From assembly GCA_025964675.1 (NCBI GenBank), contig JAOPYI010000074.1, positions 1 through 64,000 on the forward strand: a stretch of 64,000 bases of DNA, given 5' to 3'. The notes below the pieces were generated by a model. The model was not told where the DNA came from, ran no database searches, and saw only the letters and a program-made list of their open reading frames with translations. How positions within the stretch are numbered: the first letter of the stretch is position 1; every line of letters begins with the position of its first letter. A program made the translations under genes and the position numbers. This document shows, one piece after another, positions 34,225 through 42,607 of this stretch. The DNA is from Sphaerisporangium sp. Lineage in GTDB: Bacteria > Actinomycetota > Actinomycetes > Streptosporangiales > Streptosporangiaceae.

Positions 34225-35301
34225 ATGGCGCGGGATCGGGACGCGTGGGAAGTCTTCCAGTCCGGCGGAGACCCGACCGGTGTGCAAGCGGAGATCGTCA
34301 AGTCCTGGCGCCGCTCCCAGTGGAACGGCGTGGACCCCGGGGGGCTCGAGGTGCGTCATGCCGAGGTCGACCCCGAGTCCGCGTTCGTGCGGACCGCCGC
34401 ACCGGTGCTGTCGCACATGGCCGACGTCCTCACAGGCAGCTCGACATGCCTGGCACTGGCCGACCTCAGCGGCAACCTGAGCTGGCGCTGGGTCTCCGAA
34501 CCGTCCCTCGGCCGCACGCTCGACCGTTTCCAGTTCGACAAGGGCGCCCGCTTCGGCGAGGAGCACATCGGGACCAACGGTCTTGGAAGCTCCCTCCAGA
34601 GCGGCCACCTCGCGATGGTCGTCGGCAGGGAACACTACAAGGAGGCACTTCACGGCTGGGCCTGTGCCGCCGCGCCCGTCATTCATCCCATCACCCGCCG
34701 GGCCTGCGGCGCCGTCAACGTGACCTGCCGGGCGGCCGACGCGAACCAGCTGCTGCGGATGGCGGTACGCCTGCTGGCCGACGAGGTCCGGTCGGCGTTG
34801 TACTCGGCCTCCACCGCCAAACAGCGGCGCCTCCTCGACGCGTTCGTCAGCTACCGCGCCGCGACGACGAGGCCGGTCATCACCCTCTACGATCACATCA
34901 TGATCGCCGACGAGGCGGCTACGGCGCTCAACCTGGAGCAGAGCGGCCTTTGGGCAGCGGTCCGGGAAGCCGGGCCGTGGGCGACGGTGATCCGCCTCAG
35001 CGGCGCCGTGACCGCCCGCATGTATCCGGTGACGCCGGGAAGGCTGAGCGACGGAGTCGTGCTCGTACTGCTGACCGCCAAGCCCTCCAACGGCCGGCAC
35101 GGTGAGGTCGTACGCGCCGGTGCGGCGGCCGACCCGCATCCGCCGGGGCTCAGCCCGATCGAGCGCGCCGAGGCGGAGATCGTCTGCAATGTGCTCGCCG
35201 AGTGCGAGGGCAACAAATCCGCGGCGGCGGCACGGCTCGGCATCTCGAGGGGCACCCTCTACCAGAAGCTGCGGCGCTACCACCCGCTCGGCGGATCCTA
35301 G
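34225..35301 (+). CDS. GAF-domain transcription factor with Fis-type HTH and no AAA+ domain
   Basis: A 358-residue regulator. Residues about 85-190 form a GAF sensory domain (SSTCLALADLSGNLSWRWV, GARFGEEHIGTNGLGSSLQS, APVIHPITRRACGAVNVTC). The C-terminus has a Fis-type helix-turn-helix (ERAEAEIVCNVLAECEGNKS, AAAARLGISRGTLYQKLRR). This is the layout of AcoR-like sigma-54 activators with the AAA+ module removed, which is common in actinobacteria that lack sigma-54. ATG at 34225 has GGGGGAGG five bases upstream and is better than GTG 34204. It converges on a histidine kinase with a 17-base gap. The target is unknown; the divergent moaA is one candidate. Confidence 0.82.
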   Translation: MARDRDAWEVFQSGGDPTGVQAEIVKSWRRSQWNGVDPGGLEVRHAEVDPESAFVRTAAPVLSHMADVLTGSSTCLALADLSGNLSWRWVSEPSLGRTLDRFQFDKGARFGEEHIGTNGLGSSLQSGHLAMVVGREHYKEALHGWACAAAPVIHPITRRACGAVNVTCRAADANQLLRMAVRLLADEVRSALYSASTAKQRRLLDAFVSYRAATTRPVITLYDHIMIADEAATALNLEQSGLWAAVREAGPWATVIRLSGAVTARMYPVTPGRLSDGVVLVLLTAKPSNGRHGEVVRAGAAADPHPPGLSPIERAEAEIVCNVLAECEGNKSAAAARLGISRGTLYQKLRRYHPLGGS

Positions 35302-35318
35302 CCGGCCTCGCTGTTCCT

Positions 35319-36125
35319 TCAGCGCGGCTGCCGACCGGCCACCGGGTTCTGCTTTCGACGGTCCCACGCCGCGCCACACGGGTCAGGAGGGTCCATGAGA
35401 GGGAGCCGCAGCACGAAGGACGCGCCGCCGCCGGTGGCGTCTTCGACCCGGAGGGTGCCTTTGTGAGCATGCGCGATGTCGCGGGCGATCGCGAGGCCTA
35501 GGCCGGTGCCTCCACACTCGCGGCCACGGGCGGCGTCGAGCCGGCTGAACGGCCCGAAGATCCGTTCCCGGTCCGCAACGGCGATCCCCGCTCCGTCGTC
35601 GATGACGGTCAGCTCGCCGCCGCCGCCGTCGCGGCGCACTCGGACCTCGATGCCGCGCCTGGCGTGCCGCTGGGCGTTGTCGAGCAGGTTGGCCAGCAAC
35701 CGGCCGATCTGGCTGCGGACAGCGTCGACGATCACTCCGGGCTCGAGCCGCAACCGCACCTCCAGGCCGCTCGCCCTCCCGGAGACCTCGGCCCGCACCG
35801 TCTCTGCCAGGTCGACCGCCTCGCACTCGGCCGCGGCCGCCCCCGCCGCCACCCGCGTCAGCAGGAGCAGGTCCGCGGTGATCCCCTCGATCCTGTCGAC
35901 ATCGCGCAGCAAGGCATGGAGCAACTCGGGGAGCTCGGTCTCGTCCGGATGCAGGAGAGCTTCTTCCAGTTGAACCCTCAGGCCGGCCAGGGGCGTCCGC
36001 AGCTCATGTGAGGCGTCCGCGGCGAACTGCAGCTGCCGGGCGAGCATCGACTCGGTATGTTCGTCGCCCTGCTGACCGCAGTTCGCCCGCACCTGAGCGG
36101 CGATGTGGTCCAACTGCATTGTCAT
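35319..36125 (-). CDS. Short soluble sensor histidine kinase (truncated or atypical)
   Basis: A 268-residue kinase with DHp and HATPase domains only. The phosphorylated His is in [15 protein letters not shown] near residue 40; catalytic boxes are [13 protein letters not shown] (N), VIDDGAGIA (G1), FGPFSRLDA (F) and [17 protein letters not shown] (G2). No membrane segment, HAMP or sensor is present upstream, nor in other frames of 36126-36442. It may be the C-terminal remnant of a longer kinase, but the ATG has a plausible Shine-Dalgarno. No response regulator is nearby. It may be an orphan, a decayed gene, or read upstream input from a separate protein. Confidence 0.75.
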   Translation of the reverse strand: MTMQLDHIAAQVRANCGQQGDEHTESMLARQLQFAADASHELRTPLAGLRVQLEEALLHPDETELPELLHALLRDVDRIEGITADLLLLTRVAAGAAAAECEAVDLAETVRAEVSGRASGLEVRLRLEPGVIVDAVRSQIGRLLANLLDNAQRHARRGIEVRVRRDGGGGELTVIDDGAGIAVADRERIFGPFSRLDAARGRECGGTGLGLAIARDIAHAHKGTLRVEDATGGGASFVLRLPLMDPPDPCGAAWDRRKQNPVAGRQPR

Positions 36126-36442
36126 GCCGCATCCTCTCGTTCGCCCCTCAGACGCCTGCGCCGGGGCAGGCGAACGGCATCGATCGGCTTCCGGCCCGAG
36201 CAGGGACGTCGCTCCGGTCAGTGGCGATCCTGCGTCCTCGCGAGACGAACCGCAACGCCTTGTTCAGGAATTGAACAACGGGCACGATCCACGGCGAGCA
36301 GGCTTCGCGATGCAGACCGGCTGACCCTCGCTGCCGCGCCGCTGAGTTGATCACGCCGGTCCGGTTCGTGTTCGCTTTTAAGGAGGCCCGGGAGCAGGAA
36401 GGACTAACCACCCCACCCCTGCCTTTGGCCTACGACCCAGCC
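36126..36442. other. Intergenic region, no gene seen
   Basis: 317 bases between the kinase (minus) and the MFS gene (minus). Open frames exist on both strands but none shows a recognisable protein or a good start. It does not contain the missing N-terminal half of the kinase. No hairpin or promoter stands out. Confidence 0.4.
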
Positions 36443-37642
36443 TCAGACCCGGCGAGCCTTCAACACCAACGGCACCACCAAGAATGCGACGCCGGCAGTG
36501 AGGAACGCCGCCGGACCGACGGCACCGCCAACACCGCCCACCAGCGCGACCACGCCAGGCACCGCGGGCTGAGCAACTCCCCTCGACGAGCCTTGGAAAG
36601 CGAACCAGCGAGGACGTTCAGGTTCGGGAGCCGCGTCTGCGACCAGAGCCTGCCAGCGGCCCAGCAACACCCCGTTCACGGCCGTCCATGCCATATAGAC
36701 ACAGATGGTGAGTGCGACGTTCTCCGCGCGGGCCATCGCCAACGACAGGAGTCCGAGCACGATGGCCCCGCCGGCCAGCACCAGACCATGAGGACGTCCG
36801 GTCAGCGATCGCCGTGCCCCCCACAGCGCCAGAGGGGCAAGGACGGCCGCTCCGGCGAGAGCGATCCCCGGAACCCATGCGGGCGCGCCGCGCTGCAGGA
36901 GCACCAGCGGCATGAACATCACCACCGCCAGATAGCCGACCGCGAAGGCGGTATTGGCCAGTGTGAACCGCAACAGCAGCACGGGTGGCCTCCAGCGCTT
37001 GCCGTTCTTCCCGGCCACCGGTCGTTCCCGGTCCTCGCGAGGCAGGAACAACAGCGCCACCGCCGCAGCCGCCAGGCAGGTGACAGCGTCGACGACCACC
37101 AGCCACCGCACCCCCAGCGGCAGCAGCGCCGCGGCGATCAGCCCGGCGATCGCACCCGCGGCCACCAGCGAGCTACCCAACAGCCCATACATCTCCTGGC
37201 GCTGATCACCTTCCGTGACCTGGGCGACCAGCTCCTGGGATGCCGGTTCATAGATCTCAAACGCCAGCCCCACCAGAGCGACAGAGATCAACACCTGCAG
37301 GGGCGTTCCCGAAGCCGACAACGCGATCAACGACAGACCCGTCGCACCCAGGCCGAGGGACACCACGATGCCAGGTGGCAGCCAGCCGAGAATGAAGGCA
37401 CCAGCCCAGCGCGAAACCAGCGCCGCGACTCCGAAGATGACCAAGGCGGCCACCGCGACGGCAGGACCGGCGAACACCGCGAGAAAGGCGAGCGCATAAG
37501 CGCCCACCTGATTGAGAATCCGAACCCACAACAGCGCCTTGGCCGCCCCCGGCAGCGAAGCGAACACCCACACCTCCGTCACGACAAGGCGGACGCCGCC
37601 ACCATCAGACCCGGACAAACCGGGCGAGTGCCATCGTGTCAA
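36443..37642 (-). CDS. MFS transporter
   Basis: A 399-residue major facilitator protein with roughly 12 membrane segments (for example LNQVGAYALAFLAVFAG, then IVVSLGLGATGLSLIALSA, then LVVVDAVTCLAAAAVALLF, then TLANTAFAVGYLAVVMFMPL). It resembles DHA-type drug efflux proteins without a specific signature; a loop ELVAQVTEGDQRQEMYG occurs near residue 135. No regulator adjoins it. Substrate unknown. The start at 37642 is one of several in a GC-rich leader; GTG near residue 20 could also start it. It lies upstream in the opposite orientation to the M1 peptidase leader. Confidence 0.78.
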   Translation of the reverse strand: MTRWHSPGLSGSDGGGVRLVVTEVWVFASLPGAAKALLWVRILNQVGAYALAFLAVFAGPAVAVAALVIFGVAALVSRWAGAFILGWLPPGIVVSLGLGATGLSLIALSASGTPLQVLISVALVGLAFEIYEPASQELVAQVTEGDQRQEMYGLLGSSLVAAGAIAGLIAAALLPLGVRWLVVVDAVTCLAAAAVALLFLPREDRERPVAGKNGKRWRPPVLLLRFTLANTAFAVGYLAVVMFMPLVLLQRGAPAWVPGIALAGAAVLAPLALWGARRSLTGRPHGLVLAGGAIVLGLLSLAMARAENVALTICVYMAWTAVNGVLLGRWQALVADAAPEPERPRWFAFQGSSRGVAQPAVPGVVALVGGVGGAVGPAAFLTAGVAFLVVPLVLKARRV

Positions 37643-37775
37643 ACCACACCGACACGAATGGACCTACGTGCCTTTGCAGGAGGGACAGCTCAGCTCTCGG
37701 CGTCTGTGCGGCGCCCGACTGATGCTCACAGGCGTCGGCGGGTGAAGTTAGGGGATTTGGACAGTTAAGGTGATC

Positions 37776-37804
37776 TTGACCGGTTTCATGTGGCTTTGTA
37801 CGAT
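37776..37804 (+). promoter_or_regulatory. Housekeeping-type promoter of the M1 peptidase
   Basis: TTGACC at 37776-37781 and TACGAT at 37799-37804 are separated by exactly 17 bases, a near-ideal sigma-70 type promoter. Transcription should begin near 37811 and leaves about 209 bases of leader before the peptidase ATG at 38020, including the hairpin and small ORF at 37877-37948. Confidence 0.65.
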
Positions 37805-37876
37805 CCGGATCATCTTCCTCCGGCGCCTCAACCCGGCGTCGTTCTGGAGGACGTCCCTTTCTCTGCCGAGGGTGGG

Positions 37877-37948
37877 CTCCTCCTTACCCCCTGAGGAGTC
37901 GTCATGCCGGCCCCCACACGTGTCCGTTGCTCGCGGGCTGATCGGTGA
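37877..37948 (+). promoter_or_regulatory. Leader hairpin masking a Shine-Dalgarno, with a possible 14-codon upstream ORF
   Basis: CTCCTC (37877-37882) can pair with GAGGAG (37893-37898) around CTTACCCCCT. GAGGAG is also a strong Shine-Dalgarno for ATG 37904, which opens 14 codons (MPAPTRVRCSRADR) ending in TGA at 37946. That TGA overlaps GTG 37945/ATG 37948, which open the extended reading frame of the peptidase. The arrangement could be a translated leader or an attenuator. It is one pattern in a 200-base stretch and could be chance. Confidence 0.35.
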
Positions 37949-38019
37949 TGACACCCCACGGCCCTGCGCCCGCTCCTGCGTCGAGCGGGTTCCGGCCGGA
38001 ACCTGCTGGAAGGAATCGC

Positions 38020-39432
38020 ATGAGATCTCGTACTTTGCGTGGTGCGGCTGTCGCTGCTGGGCTATGTGTGCTGACGAGTGCCCAGCCCGCGCTCGCCGCT
38101 CCCGTGGATCACGGCAAGCCGCGCTACTCGGCGGGTGCCCCCAGTGTCGGGGACCCGTACTTTCCCGACGAGGGCAACGGCGGGTTCGATGTGCGGCATT
38201 ACGACATCGCGTTCAGCTATGACCCGGCCGCCAAGCGCATGGACGCCACCACGACGATCACCGCCGTCGCGACCCAGGACCTGGACCAGTTCGACCTCGA
38301 CTTCCGGGGACCGGACATCTCATCCCTGACCATCGACAGGCACCCGGCGGCGTTCCGGCGGGAGGGGCAGGAGCTCATCGTCACGCCGCGCCCGAAGCTC
38401 AAGGCCGGGACGAGCTTCACGGTGATCGTCAAGTACGCGGGGACACCTCCCGTCATCACCGATCCGGACGACTCCATCGAGGGCTGGGTGCCGACCGAAG
38501 ACGGGGCCTTCGTGCCGGGAGAGCCGCAGGGGTCCCCGGCGTGGTACCCCGGCAGCGACCATCCGACGGACAAGGCGACGTTCACCTTCCACGCGACCGT
38601 GCCCGAGGCTCTCACCGCGGTCGGCAACGGCCAGCTGCTGTCGCAGAGGACCAGTAACGGCCGGACGACGTTCGTGTGGGACTCGACCGAGCCGATGGCG
38701 ACCTACCTCGCCACGGTGACCATCGGGAAGTTCCAGGTGGCCCAGTCGGCGACACGCAGCGGGATCCCGATCTACACCGCCGTCGACCCGCAGCTGGCAA
38801 GCAGGTCGGCGGCCACCGTCGCCAGGATCCCGGACATCATCGAGTACTTCAGCTCGATCTTCGGCCCGTACCCCTTCGCCTCGGCGGGGGCGATCATCGA
38901 CCGCGCGCCGGACGTCGGCTACGCCCTCGAGAGCCAGACCAAGCCGATCTTCTCCAGCGCCCCCGACCTCAGCACGATGGCGCACGAGATCGCGCACCAG
39001 TGGTACGGGGACAGCGTGTCGCTCGGACGGTGGTCCGACATCTGGCTCAACGAGGGGTTCGCGACCTACGCCGAGTGGATATGGACGGAGCACAACGGCG
39101 GCGCCACGGCGCAGCAGACGTTCGACAGCGCGGGCAACTACGGCCGCGCGGCGACCTCGGCGTTCTGGCAGACCGTCACGACCGATCCGGGACCGGTGGA
39201 CATGTTCGGCAACGTGCCGTACGACCGCGGCGCCATGACGCTGCACGCCCTGCGGGGCAAGATCGGCGATGCCGCGTTCTTCCGGCTGCTCAAGGAGTGG
39301 GCCGCCAAGCACCGCTACGGCAACGTGAGCACGGCCGACTTCGTCCGTGAGGCGCAGAAGGTGTCTGGCATGGATCTGAGAAGCTTCTTCGACGTGTGGC
39401 TCTTCCAGAAGGGCAAGCCTTCGGCCTGGTAA
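38020..39432 (+). CDS. Secreted M1-family metallopeptidase
   Basis: A 470-residue M1 aminopeptidase-like protein with a signal peptide (MRSRTLRGAAVAAGLCVLTS, then AQPALAA). The catalytic zinc motif is HEIAHQWYGD at about residues 322-326, followed 18 residues later by Glu in WLNEGFATYAEW (about 345). The family proton donor region is present as PYDRGAMTLHALRGKIGD. The ATG at 38020 has GGAAGGA six bases upstream. The protein lacks the large C-terminal domain of aminopeptidase N, so it is a short form typical of actinobacteria. Secretion suggests degradation of external peptides. A small SHOCT-domain membrane protein follows. Confidence 0.88.
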   Translation: MRSRTLRGAAVAAGLCVLTSAQPALAAPVDHGKPRYSAGAPSVGDPYFPDEGNGGFDVRHYDIAFSYDPAAKRMDATTTITAVATQDLDQFDLDFRGPDISSLTIDRHPAAFRREGQELIVTPRPKLKAGTSFTVIVKYAGTPPVITDPDDSIEGWVPTEDGAFVPGEPQGSPAWYPGSDHPTDKATFTFHATVPEALTAVGNGQLLSQRTSNGRTTFVWDSTEPMATYLATVTIGKFQVAQSATRSGIPIYTAVDPQLASRSAATVARIPDIIEYFSSIFGPYPFASAGAIIDRAPDVGYALESQTKPIFSSAPDLSTMAHEIAHQWYGDSVSLGRWSDIWLNEGFATYAEWIWTEHNGGATAQQTFDSAGNYGRAATSAFWQTVTTDPGPVDMFGNVPYDRGAMTLHALRGKIGDAAFFRLLKEWAAKHRYGNVSTADFVREAQKVSGMDLRSFFDVWLFQKGKPSAW

Positions 39433-39471
39433 ACACGGAACTTGCGATACTCCTGTACGGTTCCCGCTGTG

Positions 39472-40014
39472 ATGTACCGAATCCGTGTCTGCATCGGTTC
39501 GCTGATCTCCTTGGTGTGCCTGGGGTTCGCGTTCTACGCGCTGTATCAGCTGATCCGCGGTGGTAGCTGCGCGTCCGGCGGAAACTACGTCTCCGTGCGC
39601 CAGTGCCCGCCGGGCACGGAGAAGTGGGCCTGGGTGCTGCCAGGGGCGATCATCGGCGGGCTGCTCAGCTTGTTCCTGGGCACGTTCAAGGGCTTCGGGC
39701 CCGCGCCGAAGGCACCCCTCAAGAGCGCGGCCCCGGCGCCGTTCGACCCGGCCGGTCTCTTCGACGGCCGGGTGGTCGTGGCGAGGGGCCAAGTCTTCAC
39801 CCGCGGGCAGGTGCCCGACTCAGGGCAGATGTTCACCCCTGGGCAGGCGCCCACCTCCGGGCAGGCGTTCACCCCTGGACGGACGCCTGGCGGGCCCACG
39901 GACGCTCAGGATCCGATCGTCCGGCTCCAGAGGCTTCGCGAGCTGCTCGACGCGGGCACGCTGTCGCCCGCCGAGTTCGAGCTGGCGAAGGCGAAGATCC
40001 TCGCCGAGATGTGA
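39472..40014 (+). CDS. Two-helix membrane protein with repeats and SHOCT domain
   Basis: A 180-residue protein. Membrane segments lie at residues about 8-28 and 53-72, with cysteines (SCASGG, RQCPPG) in the loop between. Residues 106-139 are three imperfect repeats of the type GQxFTPGQxPxS. Residues about 148-180 are a SHOCT domain (VRLQRLRELLDAGTLSPAEF, then ELAKAKILAEM), a helical motif of small actinobacterial membrane or regulatory proteins. Its start, 39 bases after the M1 peptidase, suggests co-expression, but whether it is functionally linked is unknown. Confidence 0.75.
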   Translation: MYRIRVCIGSLISLVCLGFAFYALYQLIRGGSCASGGNYVSVRQCPPGTEKWAWVLPGAIIGGLLSLFLGTFKGFGPAPKAPLKSAAPAPFDPAGLFDGRVVVARGQVFTRGQVPDSGQMFTPGQAPTSGQAFTPGRTPGGPTDAQDPIVRLQRLRELLDAGTLSPAEFELAKAKILAEM

Positions 40015-40079
40015 CCGCCGACGTCACGCCTGGAACGACCCGCATGGCCATCGTGCCCGTGGGTGTGACCGGGTGGACC

Positions 40080-40295
40080 TCAGAGCGGCGTCTCCCCCCG
40101 CCCCTGCTCGGCCAGCCACTCCCCCAGATCGACGAGATCGGCGGAGGTGAGGCGTACGGACATCGCGATCAGGTAGTGCTCCCCTGTTCGCGGGCAGCGC
40201 CAGAGCTCCACCGCAGGCAAGGTTGGGTGGGTGACGGCGTGAGGAAGGGATGCGGTCACGATGGGATCATTGTGTCCTACGAGACGGTTCCTCAC
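40080..40295 (-). CDS. Hypothetical small protein
   Basis: A 71-residue reading frame that looks protein-like in its second half (VELWRCPRTGEHYLIAMSVR, then LTSADLVDLGEWLAEQGR) but has no recognised family. It is separated by 65 bases from the SHOCT gene and by 56 from the PPOX gene. The start GTG 40295 lacks a convincing Shine-Dalgarno. It may be real, or a chance frame of a GC-rich strand. Confidence 0.3.
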   Translation of the reverse strand: MRNRLVGHNDPIVTASLPHAVTHPTLPAVELWRCPRTGEHYLIAMSVRLTSADLVDLGEWLAEQGRGETPL

Positions 40296-40351
40296 CGGGC
40301 GGACCGGCGCGACTTCTCTCGACGACGGCTGTCAGCCGGTGAGGTACGCGT

Positions 40352-40978
40352 CTAGGAGCCGTAGAGGCGCGTGGCGTATCCCGGGCCGTAGTAGTGCTCC
40401 AGCTCCTCGATGGTCTCCTCGGTCTGCTGGACGCTCTTGACGATGCGGGCGTGGCTCGGCAGATCGTCGGGGTTCCACGTCTCCGGGTTCCACAGCGAGG
40501 AGCGAAGGAACGCCTTCCCGCAGTGGAAGAAGATCTGCTCGATCTCCACGACCAGCGCCAGGACGGGCCGGTGGCCCTTGACGATCATCTGGTCGAAGAA
40601 CGGCGCCTCCCGCACCAGCCGGGCCCGGCCGTTGAGGCGCAGCGTCTCGGTGCGGCCGGGCACCAGGTAGACCAGGCCGACGTGGGGGTTCTCCAGGACG
40701 TTCTCGAAGCCGTCCATCCGGCGGTTGCCGGGGCGGTCGGGGACCGCGATCGTGACGTCATCCAGGACATGCGTGAATCCGGGCGGATCGCCCTTGGGCG
40801 ATACATCGCAGGTGCCGTCCGCGCCGGCCGTGGCGATCAGGCAGAAGGGGGAAGCCGCGAGCCACTCCCTGTCGCGCTCGTGCAGCGCCACCCGCTCCTT
40901 GGCGACCGCCCTCGGCATCGGCTCGCCGAGCAGCTCACGCAGCTCGGCCTTGGAAGTGATCTCCACGTCCCCGGCCAC
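40352..40978 (-). CDS. FMN-binding pyridoxamine-5'-phosphate-oxidase-like protein
   Basis: A 208-residue PPOX-family flavin-binding protein of the MSMEG_1061 subgroup. The split-barrel fold appears in FCLIATAGADGTCDVSPKGD, VTIAVPDRPGNRRMDGFENV, LRLNGRARLVREAPFF and VVEIEQIFFHCGKAFLRSSL. The C-terminal IVKSVQQTEETIEELEHYYG is typical of the subgroup. Family members reduce small molecules with F420 or FMN; the exact reaction is unknown. It stands alone. ATG at 40978 is fixed by the conserved MAGDVEITSKAELREL start. Confidence 0.85.
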   Translation of the reverse strand: MAGDVEITSKAELRELLGEPMPRAVAKERVALHERDREWLAASPFCLIATAGADGTCDVSPKGDPPGFTHVLDDVTIAVPDRPGNRRMDGFENVLENPHVGLVYLVPGRTETLRLNGRARLVREAPFFDQMIVKGHRPVLALVVEIEQIFFHCGKAFLRSSLWNPETWNPDDLPSHARIVKSVQQTEETIEELEHYYGPGYATRLYGS

Positions 40979-41400
40979 CGCAGCTCCTCACGTCACGTGA
41001 TCACGACCGTCACCCAGCTTAGTTGACGTGGTCTTGACCAGCAGGACGCCGCGACCAACCTGCCACAGCCACTTCAAGGTTAGAACCTGCCGTGTCAACC
41101 GTGGAAGGTGCAAGGCGCACCCTCCCTGCCCCGAGCTGCCGATTATGCGCGGCGCCCGGCCCGGCCGGCAGTCGCGCACTATCGCAGCTATCGGGGCCGG
41201 GGGGGTGTGGTCCGGAGGTGACGACGACCCCCGACGGCACCTGATACGGCCGCTCGCCGCGACCCCGGCTGTAACCGTTGGCATCCAATCACCCTGAAAG
41301 ATGCACAGGCGAAGGGACACGTCAAGCAGGGCTTGCACCTCCGTCGCCGGCCCGCTGCCGCTCCACGGTGGGGTCGACGGCAGACGGGATGGTGCGGCGG
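40979..41400. other. Intergenic region, no gene seen
   Basis: About 420 bases between the PPOX gene and the SnoaL-like gene. Several open frames are present on both strands but they consist of Arg/Pro/Gly-rich low-complexity runs typical of chance frames. No RNA hairpin of note, tRNA or promoter was recognised. Confidence 0.4.
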
Positions 41401-41832
41401 CTAGCGGGACGGCTCGAAGTCGAGGGGGAGGCGCATCCCGAGCTGCGCGTATATCTGCAACTGATCGTAGTAGACACGCTGGCTGGCGATCAGACCGTCC
41501 TCCAGGCACCAGAACCAGGAGGAGCGCACCGTGATGGGGCGGCCCGTCGCCTCCAGCACCTCGCCCCCAACGACCAACCACGGCCCAGTGTGCGTGCCGA
41601 CTCCCACCATCTCGGTCGCGATCGCGTCCCCGCTGACGATCTTCTCCCACACCGTGTAGTGGATGTCGGGGAACCCCTGCCATAGCTGCGCGAAGAAGGA
41701 GCCGATCTCGTCGAGGTCCCCCAACTCCATCTCCGGCGTTACCGCCACCGCGTCCGGCCGGTAGCACCGCATCGCCGCGTCGAGATCATGCGTGTTCAAC
41801 GCACTGGTCAGCCGTTCCACGACATCAGGCAT
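41401..41832 (-). CDS. SnoaL-like polyketide-cyclase/ester-cyclase family protein
   Basis: A 143-residue NTF2/SnoaL-fold protein. The pattern VERLTSALNTHDLDAAMRCY, EIGSFFAQLWQGFPDIHYTVW, ITVRSSWFWCLEDGLIASQR and VYYDQLQIYAQLGM matches the fold, with conserved His/Trp residues lining the cone. Such proteins act as cyclases or simple isomerases or hold unknown ligands. ATG at 41832 is favoured because upstream codons are low-complexity. No biosynthetic genes are near. Confidence 0.78.
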   Translation of the reverse strand: MPDVVERLTSALNTHDLDAAMRCYRPDAVAVTPEMELGDLDEIGSFFAQLWQGFPDIHYTVWEKIVSGDAIATEMVGVGTHTGPWLVVGGEVLEATGRPITVRSSWFWCLEDGLIASQRVYYDQLQIYAQLGMRLPLDFEPSR

Positions 41833-42055
41833 CGCGAAGCACCCCCCTCGCCCGATCAGCATATTGAGACCAGGGCAATACGCCGCTAAACAGCCACCCC
41901 CGCCGTCGCAAGCGCGTAACTTCGGCCCCGACCTGCCGTACCAACGGGGGCACATGACTCCGTGATCACATGCGAAACGTCGAGAACCACCGAGATGACC
42001 AACGCCAGGTCATCAGGTTGGTTGTCGTTGCAGCGCAGGTCACGAGCACGCGCCG

Positions 42056-42310
42056 TCACTTCCACCTGAAGTACACGAAGAGGCGCCCGTGGTTCTTGGC
42101 GTCCTTGTCGATGCGGTGGTAAAGGGCCTTGATCTCCTTCTGGTCGAGGAAGCGCAGCACCTTCTTCTTCAGCTGGCCCGAGCCCTTGCCAGGGATGATC
42201 TCGACCTCGGTGGCCTTCTTCTGCACCGCCTCCTGGATGATCCCGCGCAGCGCGCGGTCGATCTCGCCGCCCCTGTTGTAGATGTCGTGGAGATCCAGCT
42301 TCAGCTTCAC
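42056..42310 (-). CDS. Small Smr-domain protein
   Basis: An 84-residue Smr domain (KLKLDLHDIYNRGGEIDRAL, then EVEIIPGKGSGQLKKKVLRF and HRIDKDAKNHGRLFVYFRW). The Smr fold is found at the C-terminus of MutS2 and in small stand-alone proteins that bind branched DNA or cleave RNA; GKGSGxL is the binding loop. GTG at 42310 starts at the domain; the longer reading upstream seems unlikely. Function here is unknown. The next gene, a secreted subtilisin, is divergent. Confidence 0.8.
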   Translation of the reverse strand: MKLKLDLHDIYNRGGEIDRALRGIIQEAVQKKATEVEIIPGKGSGQLKKKVLRFLDQKEIKALYHRIDKDAKNHGRLFVYFRWK

Positions 42311-42607
42311 GCCCGCGATTGTACGTCCCGCCGATTGGAACGTTCTCCTAACTGCGGCAACCACACCACTTAACCGATTCATGTTCATATTTGGTCAGAT
42401 ATTGCCGCTGATCGGTGACCGCATTGATCTAGGCGGATATCTGGGGGACCTCTAGACTCCGTCTGTGTTTGGTCACCCGGGCACGGGTGGTCATCCACTT
42501 GTCGCCCAACGGGGAGGGTGGGGGGTCCTGCCCGTGTTCCTCGACGGGTGACGCGGCTCCTCCATGCCTGCTGGGCGGCGAGTCCCAGTGGTTCTCCAGG
42601 AGGTCTC

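Larger units (their letters stand above)
37643..38019. other. Shared upstream region of the MFS and M1 peptidase genes
   Basis: 377 bases between divergent genes. It contains the M1 promoter at 37776-37804 and, downstream of it, a leader with a hairpin and small ORF (listed separately). The part next to the MFS start (37643-37770) shows no promoter I could recognise and no further gene. Confidence 0.4.

Noticed and set aside
41019-41767. Long open frames in the region before the SnoaL-like gene
   Set aside because: They are Arg/Pro/Gly-rich with no family resemblance and no start signal; typical chance frames of high-GC DNA.
42424-42458. TTGATC and TAGACT as promoter of the subtilisin gene
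   Set aside because: They are 23 bases apart, too far for a usual promoter.
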